Assembly (NCBI RefSeq): GCF_900113805.1
Contig: NZ_FOQT01000005.1
Location: 62,001 to 126,000 of the forward strand
Reading direction: 5' to 3'
Origin: Halpernia frigidisoli
GTDB lineage: Bacteria > Bacteroidota > Bacteroidia > Flavobacteriales > Weeksellaceae
DNA: 64,000 bases
Below are positions 37,154-46,939 of the stretch, in pieces. The position numbers were made by a program, and so were the translations under genes. The notes beneath the pieces were generated by a model. It saw nothing but the letters and a program-made list of their open reading frames with translations. It had not been told where the DNA came from and ran no database searches. Numbering within the stretch: the first letter of the stretch is position 1; each line of letters opens with the position of its first letter.

Positions 37154-37678
37154 ATGGTGACGTACGGACAAAAAAGACTCAACAAAGGCGATGTACAAAA
37201 AGGGACAAGAAATTTTATTATTTCTTTCATAATCCTTTGCGGAATGGCATTTTGCACAGTTTTCTTATTTTTTAAAAGTGCTGAAATGCAAAATAAAGAG
37301 ATTCGTAATGATTTGGAATCTTATCATGATATGCTTGGCAGAAACGAACTTCTTAACATTAAACTAGACACGATCTACGAAAAAATGTCGCAGATGAGCA
37401 GCGACAGAATTTCAAATGACATGTTTCTTCGAAATTCGATTATTCAGGATATCCAAATTGGTAATCAGTTGATTGCAAAAGACAGTACTGCAGATTTAAA
37501 ACAGATCTCCGTACTTTTAAAACAAATGCAGCCGATGCTTAAATACAAAAATGAACTTTTAAAGAAAAAAACTGAAAAAAGCAGTATTTCGCGATTGTTA
37601 AATGAATGCATGGGAACCAATGGAAAAGTAACTGAGGTCATAAAAAAGAAAAATAAACCTAAAGGAAAACTATATTAA
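37154..37678 (+). CDS. Single-pass T6SSiii membrane protein (TssO/TssP-type)
   Basis: This 174-residue protein has a short basic cytosolic end, one transmembrane helix (about 22-42, 'FIISFIILCGMAFCTVFLFF'), a coiled helical periplasmic part and a Lys-rich tail. T6SSiii loci carry small membrane proteins named TssO and TssP at this position. I cannot decide which name fits. It starts 7 bp after the LuxR gene. Confidence 0.6.
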   Translation: MVTYGQKRLNKGDVQKGTRNFIISFIILCGMAFCTVFLFFKSAEMQNKEIRNDLESYHDMLGRNELLNIKLDTIYEKMSQMSSDRISNDMFLRNSIIQDIQIGNQLIAKDSTADLKQISVLLKQMQPMLKYKNELLKKKTEKSSISRLLNECMGTNGKVTEVIKKKNKPKGKLY

Positions 37679-37688
37679 TAAATTTCAG

Positions 37689-38216
37689 ATGCAGGTAAAT
37701 ATTACATTATCAAACAAAGAAAAAAGACATTATTTTCTATATTTATTAGGGATGATGCTCATCACGATTTTAATTCTTTCTGTAATAACTCTAAGAAAAT
37801 TCAGTTCTCCATTTTCGGATGCAGACCTCCATTCAGTCTTGGTTCTCCAGGAAAAATCTAAATTTGATGAGGCACAAAAATCAATGCAAAAAACAATTGA
37901 CAGCACCTTTGTTAAATTAGATAAATTAGATCCTGAAAAATATGATCCTATCAAGGAAAATGATATTGATATTGGTATAAGCGATATCGGGAATGCCTTT
38001 AAAATTACTTCAGTTACTGATCCGCGGCAAAAAGGGTATGCAAAAATTGCCAATTTTTATAAAATGTATCAGCTCGATAAGCAGGATATGCATAATACGG
38101 CAGAAAATGTAGTGCTTTTTAAACAGCAATACGATAACTGCCTGATCAATGTAAAAGAAAAATCCCAACAAATGTATCAAAGAGAAAATGCAATGATAAT
38201 GCATAACGGCAGATAA
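37689..38216 (+). CDS. Single-pass T6SSiii membrane protein (possible TssO)
   Basis: This 175-residue protein has a membrane helix at about 16-36 ('YLLGMMLITILILSVITLR') after a basic start ('SNKEKRHYFLY'), then a helical periplasmic domain. Size, topology and position fit the TssO family, but the assignment to TssO rather than TssP is a judgement from memory. It starts 10 bp after the previous gene. Confidence 0.6.
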   Translation: MQVNITLSNKEKRHYFLYLLGMMLITILILSVITLRKFSSPFSDADLHSVLVLQEKSKFDEAQKSMQKTIDSTFVKLDKLDPEKYDPIKENDIDIGISDIGNAFKITSVTDPRQKGYAKIANFYKMYQLDKQDMHNTAENVVLFKQQYDNCLINVKEKSQQMYQRENAMIMHNGR

Positions 38217-38229
38217 AACATAAAAAACC

Positions 38230-39159
38230 ATGAATTACGTACAAAAAAACAGGAAAAACATTTTGCTCATTTCTGCAGGCGTCATTATACTGGCCGGTCT
38301 GCTTATCTGGGCATTGCAAAAAAAAGGTTACACTTCAGAAGATATGGTGGCAACAATATCACCAAATTCCGTCAATGTGGGAGAATCTGTCAATTTCGAA
38401 GACAAAACACCTTTTGGTAAAACGAGAAAATGGGTTTTTAGCGATGGTGCGGAAACTACTGATAAAAAAGGTATTCATATTTACAAAAAGCCGGGCTATT
38501 ATCAAGTTTCACTTATTTTAGATAATGAATTTACTAAAACATTTCCTATATTGGTTTCTTCTGCAGTTGTTTCAGCAGTTGCCGACCCTGCAATCCGTAC
38601 TTCAACAATTATAGATGCACCTTCACAGGCAATGCAACTTGAGAATGTACTATTTCGCGCAGTTTCAAATGATGCTAAAATTTATTCGTGGAAGTTTGGA
38701 GAATCGGGAAATATTGATGCGAAAGACAAAATGGTCACCTACGCTTTTAAAAATCCCGGAACTTATGTTGTGACGCTTTACACAGACGGTGATCTGGAAC
38801 CGGTTATTCATCAGATAAAAATACTTCCATCTTATCCGGTACAAGATCAGCAGGAAATACAGGTTGTTGCCCAAACGGAAGGTGAAGTGATCAATAAAAT
38901 TAATGATGATTTCAGATATCATCTTCAGCAGATCGCAAACGGCAGCAATTTTAACATGCATTATTATTATCTGCTGAGAACTTATTTATGCAACAAAGAC
39001 AATGTTTCTGTCTCCGCAAATAATAAAAATATATCTTTTTATTACTACTGCACGGGGCTTCAATTTGATAAAAACAACCTGATTCAGGAAGTTACAACAA
39101 CAGTAGATCCGGGTCAGAACTGTGTGACGAAAGTGGAGGTTAAACAGAGCAAAGAATAA
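38230..39159 (+). CDS. T6SSiii membrane protein with PKD domain
   Basis: This 309-residue protein has one membrane helix (about 11-29) and a periplasmic PKD fold (about 45-110; 'NSVNVGESVNFEDKTPFGKTRKW', 'GYYQVSLIL', in pieces). A second PKD-like repeat covers about 125-190 ('IYSWKFGESGNIDAKDK', 'FKNPGTYVVTLYTDG'). A Cys-containing C-terminal domain follows. PKD domains mediate protein or glycan contact. In T6SSiii clusters this slot is a core gene just before tssR, so it is probably a trans-envelope component. Confidence 0.7.
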   Translation: MNYVQKNRKNILLISAGVIILAGLLIWALQKKGYTSEDMVATISPNSVNVGESVNFEDKTPFGKTRKWVFSDGAETTDKKGIHIYKKPGYYQVSLILDNEFTKTFPILVSSAVVSAVADPAIRTSTIIDAPSQAMQLENVLFRAVSNDAKIYSWKFGESGNIDAKDKMVTYAFKNPGTYVVTLYTDGDLEPVIHQIKILPSYPVQDQQEIQVVAQTEGEVINKINDDFRYHLQQIANGSNFNMHYYYLLRTYLCNKDNVSVSANNKNISFYYYCTGLQFDKNNLIQEVTTTVDPGQNCVTKVEVKQSKE

Positions 39160-39173
39160 TAAAGACTATAATT

Positions 39174-41543
39174 ATGAAACATAAACTATTAAAATCAGCT
39201 TACATTTTCCCAGTTTCACTTATTATAATTGGCTGCAACGTAAGAATTCCTTCTAACTCTACGCCGACGCCGTCAGATTACGGTATTATTGACCAGGTTA
39301 AAATAACAAATGGTTTTCCTATAAAAAAAGAACCGTGGGTTGTAATATCTGACAGAAACAGCAATGTTGTTTTTATGAAAAAAGGTGATGAAAAATCTCC
39401 TAAAGAAATTAAATTTCTGGAGCCTCTGTTGGTTTTAAAAAGAAGAGATTCTAGAGGTTTGGTGCAGGTTGCAGAGTACAATCAAAATGCGCTTTTACAG
39501 AAATTACCTCCAAAATCTGTAAAGACATATGGATGGATTCCTGAAGATCAATTACTACTGTGGACGAATTCTGTGAAAAATAGTGCTAATGGTTTTAACC
39601 TAAAAGCAACACTTACTCCTAATAAATCCGATGTTTTAAAAAATGGAGAAAAATATTTGAAAAATGATTCAGTTCTTGTTTTCAGCTCACCAGATCTTAC
39701 GAATCAGACTAAAGTAAAGCTTCCGATCGGTCAGTTGGTCTACATTTATAAAAAAGCTTATGACGGAAAACGATTTCTCATCGGAAAATCGCCGTCTGTG
39801 AAAATTGACAGTATCGCCGGAAATATTTACGGTTGGGTAAGTTCAAATATTGTAACAGTTTGGGGTGATAATTCTGCATTGCGTGTTTCTCCTGATTATA
39901 AAATTACAGGGGAAAATAATCTTTCCATTAAAAAAGACACTTATGGAACAGCTTCAACAACGGCGTTTTCAGCTTCTGATGCAATTAATAGAGAGCCATT
40001 AGAAAATATTATCAGTACAATGCCTTTAGATCCCAAAATGTTGGGAAAGGGGAAATTTTATACCAATGCGCTGGATTACAGCAAAAATTTTATCTACAAT
40101 ATTTTAGGACAACCTCTTTACTATCCTAGATATAAAGAAATATTGGCCGGTGAAAAGAATTTAAATATTGTTTTAACTGTAGATGCAAGCGGTGAAAATG
40201 ATCAAAATATCGCGGTAGCTAAATCTACTTTACAGGAACTTTCACTAAAAGCAAAAAATAACAATTATTTCCGCAATATAAAGTTTGGAGCGGTATTATT
40301 TAAAAATAATTCTTGCGGTGAGAGTGTTGCGGCATCAGAATTAAGCGCAGATCCTGAAAAAGTTTCTCAGTATATAGACAAACAGCTTATTTCAATGAAA
40401 TGTAACGGCAACGGCGGACAGCCAATGCAGGAAGGTATGGAAATGGCTGGTCAGGTTTTGGCTTCGCACAAAGATGAAACGAATGTTGTTATTTTGATCG
40501 GATCAAACTCCAATTATCAAAGTAATATGGTGAATGCTATTTCTACATTATCTGCGGCTCGGGCGAGAATAATTTCTTATCAAACTTATTCCGGAACGTC
40601 AGAGTCAGCAAATAATTTTGTTCTTTTATCCGAAAATATAATTACGAACTCAGGGAAAAATATAGCAGAGTTAGAAAAAGAGAGGATTGCTGATCAATCA
40701 TTAATTTTAAATAAAAATGACTATAGCCTTTTGCAACAGGAAGAGGGACTTTATTCTTTAGATTACCCTAAAAAAAGTATGTGGCAGGGATTTGTAATTT
40801 ATCCAAAAAAAGGTGAATTTAATTCCAGCGCTCTACTCTCAAAAAGTTTAGACAGCCTTCTTTCTCAGGCCAACGCTCAAAATATTAAACTGGAGAGATC
40901 GTTAACAAAGTACTTTCAATCATCTATTGCAAATACGAAAACTGAGATCAGACCTGATTTTCGCTCAGAATTCGCAGATGTGCCGGTTCCACTTCCGTCC
41001 GAAACTTCAGCACAGTTTGTAAAATACAGTAATCCTTTTTTTACAAAAGGTACATATACTGAGGACTTTAAAAATGCTTTTCCGATCGTGCAAAAGGGAA
41101 TTTTAATTTCTGTCCAAGAGTATGACAGACTGCGATTTTTATACGAGGAAATATATAAAGAAACCCTTTCCTTTAGCAAAAGTTTTTCTCAAAGCAGTGC
41201 TTTAAATTCTTATCTTAAAGTTTTAAAAAAATACAGTTTATTAAAAGATAAAGACCTTGGAGATCTAAATGATAAAAATATGGCCTATTCCGTTACCTTG
41301 AGCACAGGTTTTGACACTTCATCCGAAGAGATATTAACAAAATATATGATTGATGGGTGGAGAGACTCTAAGATTATTCCGGAAGATGCAGTGAGAGCGT
41401 ATTTTAAACAGTACAGAATGTTAGCAGACCGTTTAATGGAAAATAAAAATAATCCAGTAATAAAAATTGATCAAAACGGCGAAACCTATTACTGGTTGAG
41501 CAACTATTTTGCACCGATGATCTCACCACAGGAAACCCTATAA
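39174..41543 (+). CDS. tssR: T6SSiii lipoprotein TssR with VWA-like domain
   Basis: This 789-residue protein has a lipoprotein signal ending in 'LIIIGC', SH3-like repeats in the first 240 residues, and a VWA-like region (about 325-470) with 'LNIVLTVDASGEND' as a MIDAS-type start. A helical C terminus follows. TssR is specific to the Bacteroidetes T6SS and is thought to be an outer-membrane-linked part of the trans-envelope complex. It is the last gene of the rightward operon and is followed by a terminator. Confidence 0.85.
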   Translation: MKHKLLKSAYIFPVSLIIIGCNVRIPSNSTPTPSDYGIIDQVKITNGFPIKKEPWVVISDRNSNVVFMKKGDEKSPKEIKFLEPLLVLKRRDSRGLVQVAEYNQNALLQKLPPKSVKTYGWIPEDQLLLWTNSVKNSANGFNLKATLTPNKSDVLKNGEKYLKNDSVLVFSSPDLTNQTKVKLPIGQLVYIYKKAYDGKRFLIGKSPSVKIDSIAGNIYGWVSSNIVTVWGDNSALRVSPDYKITGENNLSIKKDTYGTASTTAFSASDAINREPLENIISTMPLDPKMLGKGKFYTNALDYSKNFIYNILGQPLYYPRYKEILAGEKNLNIVLTVDASGENDQNIAVAKSTLQELSLKAKNNNYFRNIKFGAVLFKNNSCGESVAASELSADPEKVSQYIDKQLISMKCNGNGGQPMQEGMEMAGQVLASHKDETNVVILIGSNSNYQSNMVNAISTLSAARARIISYQTYSGTSESANNFVLLSENIITNSGKNIAELEKERIADQSLILNKNDYSLLQQEEGLYSLDYPKKSMWQGFVIYPKKGEFNSSALLSKSLDSLLSQANAQNIKLERSLTKYFQSSIANTKTEIRPDFRSEFADVPVPLPSETSAQFVKYSNPFFTKGTYTEDFKNAFPIVQKGILISVQEYDRLRFLYEEIYKETLSFSKSFSQSSALNSYLKVLKKYSLLKDKDLGDLNDKNMAYSVTLSTGFDTSSEEILTKYMIDGWRDSKIIPEDAVRAYFKQYRMLADRLMENKNNPVIKIDQNGETYYWLSNYFAPMISPQETL

Positions 41544-41553
41544 TAAATAATAA

Positions 41554-41586
41554 AGCCGGAATTTTTAAAATTCCGGCTTTATTTTA
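41554..41586 (+). terminator. Terminator of the tss operon
   Basis: AAGCCGGAAT / ATTCCGGCTT perfect stem with a short U-rich tail, 11 bp after the tssR stop. Confidence 0.75.
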
Positions 41587-41601
41587 CCTGCTTTACATTA
41601 A

Positions 41602-41735
41602 TTATTTGCTATCTAATTTCTCCTGCCTGTTAATAGTTTCCCAGGTATTATTAGAATACAATTTATAAGTATTGATATTTATGGTGCAGCACCCCACGGG
41701 ATTTTTAGTAAAAATTTTTTTATTTTTAGAATTAA
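41602..41735 (-). pseudogene. Short coding remnant at the array end
   Basis: Reading leftwards, an open frame without a start codon encodes 'KKIFTKNPVGCCTINI' and 'NTYKLYSNNTWETINRQEKL', then stops at 41602. Composition and the natural stop suggest the 3' tail of a lost gene of the cassette array. No family is recognised. Confidence 0.3.
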
Positions 41736-41758
41736 TTTATAAAAATTTCATATTGAAA

Positions 41759-42628
41759 TTAAAATATCTTTCCATCTTCTGAAATTTTGTAATTTTTAGT
41801 TTTTGTCGAATCTGAATATTTTGTAGTGACAATTATATTAAAATTATTATCTATTTTAAATGTTGTAATCTCTTTTGATTCAGCATCATCAGGTTCTTGA
41901 AAAACACCCTCTACATGTAAATTTGAAACTACTACATTGTTTTTTATAGTAAGTAAATAATACCGGTAATCGAAATCACCACAGTCCTGGGGGACTAATA
42001 GTAATCTGACATCACCTTTATTGGGTAATGTAATAACTCTCGCTTTTTTTTCGTCACAACTGAATTTTTTCAGATTTTTGATGGAAAAAATGTCGATTAA
42101 ATCATATTTTACAGTTTTGGGATTTATCGTTTTATCATAAATAAATGAATTTTGACCGGTAGTTTTTATCTTCTTTGAACTCATTAAACTAGCAGCAAAT
42201 TCTTTAAATGAGTCTTGGGCATCTTGAATTTGGGTTTCTAAAAAACTTCCATCTTCACCTTCCTTTTTGATATTTAGTAATTTACCATCACTATCAAAAT
42301 AAAAAACATAGATTTCTTGATCTGAGTTCTGTAATAATTCGTCAAGATAATTTTCTACGATAAAATCAACCTTTACCTGGTTGTTTTTCTCTCGTACAAT
42401 ATTCTTTACATTATAAGTCATGGCGCAGCCTGAACCATAACTTATCACAAATGATTTCTTCGCATTGTCCTTATTATCAGCAACTTTTGGAATATTTGAA
42501 ACGGTCTGAGAAGTTTGAACAAATACAGTTTCTTTAGCTTTAATAAAAACTTTATTATCAATTTTTTTTTCGCACGCTGTTGCGAATAATATTATAAAGA
42601 TTATCGCGTAAAATTTATTTATTGTCAT
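41759..42628 (-). CDS. Orphan lipoprotein, possible immunity gene
   Basis: This 289-residue protein has a lipoprotein signal ending in 'LFATAC'. The mature part is beta-rich, with Cys residues at 'GSGCAMTY', 'FSCDEK' and 'PQDCGDF'. It has no effector gene next to it and sits last in the leftward array, so it may be the surviving half of a displaced cassette. Preceding it (42650-42668) is a GCATTC/GAATGC hairpin like those between cassettes. No named family is seen. Confidence 0.6.
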   Translation of the reverse strand: MTINKFYAIIFIILFATACEKKIDNKVFIKAKETVFVQTSQTVSNIPKVADNKDNAKKSFVISYGSGCAMTYNVKNIVREKNNQVKVDFIVENYLDELLQNSDQEIYVFYFDSDGKLLNIKKEGEDGSFLETQIQDAQDSFKEFAASLMSSKKIKTTGQNSFIYDKTINPKTVKYDLIDIFSIKNLKKFSCDEKKARVITLPNKGDVRLLLVPQDCGDFDYRYYLLTIKNNVVVSNLHVEGVFQEPDDAESKEITTFKIDNNFNIIVTTKYSDSTKTKNYKISEDGKIF

Positions 42629-42956
42629 TTTTATATCTCTAAATAAAATGGCATTCTTTCGAATGCTTTATATAAAATCAAATTTTATTAAACTTAAATT
42701 TACGCAAAATTACTTTACTGTTTTTCTCTATATCGAAAAAGACTATCTAAATCTTCAATTTTTTCTAATTTGTTTATTTTTAAAACTTTAGATATATAAT
42801 ATTTACTACTTTAAGATTTTAACTTAAATCAGATTTTGAATAATAAATATTGATTTTCAATTTTCCTATCAATTTTATTATTGATGGCATTCGTTTGATT
42901 GATTTTTATGGTCGAAAGATTGTCAATTTTAAAGGTAAGAATTGTTAACTGAAAAT
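42629..42956. other. Spacer with a cassette-type hairpin
   Basis: No gene on either strand. It holds the hairpin GCATTC-TTTC-GAATGC near 42651 and AT-rich filler between the junction element and the orphan lipoprotein. Confidence 0.45.
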
Positions 42957-43012
42957 ATCGCAAATGTCAATGAACTTACATTTTAAAAAAGAATCCTTTC
43001 GAATGCTTTTTT
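42957..43012 (-). repeat. Cassette-junction element, copy C
   Basis: ATCGCAAATGTCAATGAAC, a variable stretch, then AAAAAAG...TTCGAATGCTTTTTTT, starting right after the stop codon of the SH3 lipoprotein at 43015. It aligns with copies at 46884-46938 and 60162-60217. Its 3' half folds as a terminator-like hairpin. Confidence 0.6.
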
Positions 43013-43014
43013 TA

Positions 43015-44271
43015 TTAATATGCTTTTATCCTGCTTTTATGCACATATCCTTGTTTTCCTTCTTTTGTTTTTACAAAAAACCAATCGCCTGAAATATCTA
43101 AAACATTAATATGTTCTCCAGAATTTATTTTTTGTAAAATTTCTGATGTGGAGTTTTTTTCTTTTCTGAGGTTGGTAAAACCGTCGGGATCTTTTATGAT
43201 AGATTGTTTTTTTATCTTCGTTGCCGTTTCTACTCTACATTTTTTATTTCTATCATTCTCTTCAGGAATTGGATTTATTTTATCTGTCCAGCCAGATTTT
43301 GTAATATCAATATTTTGTGTAACATCACAAATATATTTTACAGCAGTATCAGAGTTATCGGACATTGTTTTATATATCGTATTTTTCAAAATCCAAGTAT
43401 TATTTTCTGGTACAAGATTGTATTCTTTCTCAAAATATCCACGATCTGGAAAATAAGTTTTAATAGTCAAACCTTTGCTATGAGGAATTGCAATTATATC
43501 TTGAATAATATTCCCTCCATCTTCTGAAAAATTGGTTGTTTCAAGATTTAGGTTGTATTCCTTATTCTTATCACCTAAAAAAACAAATAAATCGTTTCCT
43601 TGATAGGCATTATTACTTACAATTTTATCAGGAATTCCATCTTTATTTACATCAAAAGTTTTTATAAAATAACTTTCATTATTTTCGTAGTTACTAAACT
43701 GACCTCTTTTCTTTTGTGGGGAAATATTATTTGAAAAAATACCTTTCACTATCTCTTGTTTTTCTTTATTTAAATTGGTAACAAAATCTTCATCATACTT
43801 TGAATGAGAAGGATCAAATAGAAAAAATAAAACAGATTCTGCATCTTTCCTTGACAAAGAATTTATTAAATCATACTTTTTATTATTTTTAATATAATTA
43901 TAAGATTTTTCTTTAAAATAATTTACAGCATCGGCTTCCCATTTTCCATCTTTTGATATAGAAATGATTTGATTTTCATATTTCTTATACTTTAGTTGCT
44001 GAATAAGAGAAAACCAATAATCAACGTAATTGTTGGCTTCTTTATAAAATGGTTCGGAAGAATCCTTTTCATCATTCCATCCAAATGTATTTTTAAAACC
44101 TTCAAAATTTTTGGGGAAATTATCTAAAAATAAAACTTCATCCTTTTTGTCAAAAGATTCTTTTAGATTGTTAGCAATTTCTGTTTTATTTAAAGAATTG
44201 TTATTTTCCTGTGATGGACTTTTGCATGAAAATAATAATGAAATTATTATCAATAAAAATATTCTATTCAT
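43015..44271 (-). CDS. SH3-domain lipoprotein, probable immunity protein (cassette 6)
   Basis: This 418-residue protein has a lipoprotein signal ('LLFSC') and a middle part with FG-GAP-like 'DVNKDGIPDKIVSNN'. Its C-terminal bacterial SH3 domain (about 355-418; 'DPDGFTNLRKEKNSTSEILQ', 'WFFVKTKEGKQGYVHKSRIK') is almost identical to those at 46940 and 60222. It overlaps the effector by 8 bp. SH3b domains bind peptidoglycan, so the protein may shield the substrate of the paired muramidase. Confidence 0.7.
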   Translation of the reverse strand: MNRIFLLIIISLLFSCKSPSQENNNSLNKTEIANNLKESFDKKDEVLFLDNFPKNFEGFKNTFGWNDEKDSSEPFYKEANNYVDYWFSLIQQLKYKKYENQIISISKDGKWEADAVNYFKEKSYNYIKNNKKYDLINSLSRKDAESVLFFLFDPSHSKYDEDFVTNLNKEKQEIVKGIFSNNISPQKKRGQFSNYENNESYFIKTFDVNKDGIPDKIVSNNAYQGNDLFVFLGDKNKEYNLNLETTNFSEDGGNIIQDIIAIPHSKGLTIKTYFPDRGYFEKEYNLVPENNTWILKNTIYKTMSDNSDTAVKYICDVTQNIDITKSGWTDKINPIPEENDRNKKCRVETATKIKKQSIIKDPDGFTNLRKEKNSTSEILQKINSGEHINVLDISGDWFFVKTKEGKQGYVHKSRIKAY

Positions 44272-46407
44272 ATGATTGTGTTATAATAATTTTAGCGTTT
44301 TTTATACCTATTTCCTCTACGTAATCGAAAATTTCTTTTAACTTCACTTTACTTCCGCCTACAAAATCTGTGGTTTTCGTCGATCCTGCAATTAGACAAC
44401 CTTCTGTATCATCTGCTGTGTTTCCCGAATGTATTAAAATTGCTCTTGATTTTGATACAACATCATTATATAATTTTAATCCTTTTTTAATTTTCGTTCC
44501 TGCGTGCCATTCTAAATTATATGTACCGATAGGAATTCTTTGTTCATTTCCGGAAACTGTTGTATCGGGTCCTTTTTCTTCAAGAAAATATCCTTTGATT
44601 TCTGTGTTATCAATAGTAAATTCACTGATAGTAGATTTATGAGTTTCCCATTTTCTCACTAATCGAATTGTTACTGTATCTGTCGGGCTTCCCGATGGTG
44701 CAGGTTTTTTCTTTTGTCCGTTAATACATTCTTGAGGATATTTAAAAATATTTTTAAGAGTAAAAACATAATTTCGTCTTTCATTTAAACCATTAGAACC
44801 GCCGTTGACTAAATAACTTATCAAGTCAACTTTATCATCATCAGCAATTAAGCCCAAATCAACTGTTCCATATTTCACAGTTTTATCTCCTTTTTTGTAT
44901 GATATAGTAGTCTTTGGATAATCTGGTTTATGAACTTTAACATAGGCAGGAGCATCAGTGGGTCCTTTCCATCTTTTTCCAACATTCAAAACTTTTCCTT
45001 GTTTCCAATACCAACCAGCAGAATCACTACCATAGGTGAGATTATTTGAAATTAAATCATAGTCTTTCACACAATCTACACCATTATATGCTTTATAGAC
45101 TTCATAATTACTTTTCCAAGTTAATTGCATCAATCCTCTTCCAAAATAGGGTTTATAGTCTTTATTAGTTGCGTATTCTAATGTTGTTCTCAGACGATCA
45201 GTTTCATGATATATCTGTGCTAAGAAATGAAGTTTTCTAATACAAGTGTTTATTGTAAACTTATTAAAAATACTATTTATCTGATCTCGCAACTTATCTA
45301 TAGTTTTCTCTTCAGTTTTCAATTTACAATTACTGGCATCAAATAAGGCATATTCACTTCCTTTTTTTACACTTGTTTCACTATCTCTTAGACCGTGGAT
45401 AATTCTCTCAAATTCTTCAGGTGTGAAGTCCCTATTACAAAAGCATTTTCCTTTTTTAACATCTTCTTTCTTCTCTATATTTACCGCCTTAACGATCGCA
45501 GTGCTTATCTCTTTAGGAATAGAAAAAGTAGGCATTTTATCTTTCATTGCTGTTCCTACACTTTCTGCCCAGTCCCAAAGTTCGCTGGCCTTATCGGAAA
45601 TTGTGCCCATTATTCCTTTCTCTTCTTTTTTGCTCGCAGGTTTTGCAGCAGCCGGAGAATCTTTCGCTTTTGGTGGAACATTGGGTTTTTGAGATGCCGG
45701 AGTTTGAGATGCCGGGGTTTGAGATGCCGGGGTTTGAGGAAATGGATTTTTAACATCTACATTATTTGTAGCATGCTTATTATTTTTAAAATATTCTACG
45801 TAACGTAAAATTCTAACTTTGAATCCTGTTCTCCTTTTGCCGCTTTAAGCATTAAAAGTGGTGAAAGTGAAAAATCCACCGTTGCCAAACCCTGCGGATT
45901 CACGCGTGCTTTTTGTGTTGCAATCGGAAGATTTTTTGAATTATGTCCTGCTCCCTTAGCATCGTCTTCCCAAAGTGTAAATATTAATTCTTTTCCAAGC
46001 ATATTAACGCAGTTGGCTTTTGCCCGCAACTTTTCCATAAAATTAAAAATACTGCCTTTGGTATCATCCACATAAAATAATTCTACTTTGTTTATTTTCG
46101 GGATTTTTGCAGGTTTTGGGGTAATGATCAATCCGCCGCCTTCTGGATTGTAAAGATATGCCTGCAATTTATAGGTTTCGCCTGCAGAAGATTCTCCAAA
46201 AGTAAAATCACTCCTGCCAATTTTTTTTATATTGGTAGTTGTAAATTCGCCAGAACTTCTTTTTTTAAAAAGTTCCCAGGTTACTTTTTCAGGATTTTTA
46301 TCTGAATCTAGTGTTGATGGATACCAACTTACAATATTATAAATTTGCTTTTCACCCACAACAGGTGCTGTTATTCCCGAGATTGCTGAAACTCCATTCT
46401 TTGCCAT
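44264..46407 (-). pseudogene. Effector of cassette 6: muramidase + DUF5675, single-base frameshift
   Basis: The first part (46407-45796) encodes the shared delivery region ('VVGEKQIYNIVSWYP', 'KVELFYVDDTKG', 'FTLWEDDAKGAGHNSKN') and stops at 'LEFYVT'. One missing base near 45800 causes this: intact homologues read TTACAGTGGAG where this copy reads TTACGTAGA. After the shift the frame continues through the Pro/Ala linker, 'KASELWDWAES', a GH19-like muramidase ('LHFLAQIYHETDRL', 'YFGRGLMQLTWKSNYEV') and a DUF5675 end ('AILIHSGNTADDTEGCLIAG'). The second half could still start at 45610. Confidence 0.8.
45691..45735 (-). repeat. Three tandem 15-bp repeats in the effector linker
   Basis: GAGATGCCGGRGTTT three times in a row; on the coding strand this gives (TPASQ)3 in the Pro-rich linker. 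A likely slippage product. Confidence 0.8.
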
Positions 46408-46423
46408 AACTTCTAATTATTTG

Positions 46424-46867
46424 TTACCAAACTTCTGCTTCGTTTCCAGTGGTTTCTTCCTGAAACTCATCAAAATTTACAATCGGATTATAAATATGCT
46501 GTTCAATTGCATCTGCTTTTTTCAAATTACTTTTCCCCGCTTCACTCTGTTGCCCATGTTTCATAACAGTAATTTTTCCACCAGTCGTACACATCAATTC
46601 AGATTTTTCGGTGAGGCAGCTTTTGCCCATTACCTTTACTTTGTCGTACGTTTTCATCCATTTTCCTGCCGGTGCATAAGTGCAGGGATTGCCGTTTTTT
46701 ACCGCACAACTGCCAAAAGGTGTTGCAGGATGATTAAATTGGAAATCGTCTTCAGTAAAAGCCAGATGATCTGCGCTGCCTTCTGCATCATTCCAATAAT
46801 ATTTTTGGTGACTGGTAACTTTAAATTTTGGGAATTTGAAGCCCTGGTTGCAATTGCACTTTCTTTT
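46424..46867 (-). pseudogene. PAAR-like DUF4280 gene, 5' end missing
   Basis: The frame encodes most of a DUF4280 protein: 'CNCNQGFKFPKFKV', 'ATPFGSCAVKNGNPCTYAP', 'VMGKSCLTEKSELMCTTGGK' and 'ITVMKHGQ', then an acidic tail 'FDEFQEE'. The ~15-20 N-terminal residues and the start codon are replaced by the junction element at 46884-46938. DUF4280 proteins cap VgrG as PAAR-like tips. The stop lies 17 bp before the effector start, which is the normal DUF4280-effector layout. A 77-residue product from the internal ATG at 46657 is possible but unlikely to fold. Confidence 0.75.
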
Positions 46868-46883
46868 TTCAGGAAGGTTTTTT

Positions 46884-46938
46884 ATCGAAATTTCAATGAA
46901 CGTGATCCTAAAAAAGCACTCATTCGAATGCTTTTTTT
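46884..46938 (-). repeat. Cassette-junction element, copy A
   Basis: ATCGAAATTTCAATGAACGT, then AAAAAAGCAC, CATTCGAATG and CTTTTTTT. It lies between the stop codon of the lipoprotein at 46940 and the truncated DUF4280 frame, and acts as hairpin terminator plus breakpoint. Confidence 0.65.
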
Positions 46939-46939
46939 A

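Noticed and set aside
38230..39159. PKD protein as a secreted adhesin or glycosidase
   Set aside because: It has an uncleaved membrane helix and lies within the tightly packed tss operon, so a structural T6SS role is more likely.
45691..45735. Short tandem repeats that might suggest a CRISPR array
   Set aside because: The 15-bp units have no spacers and encode TPASQ repeats inside a linker.
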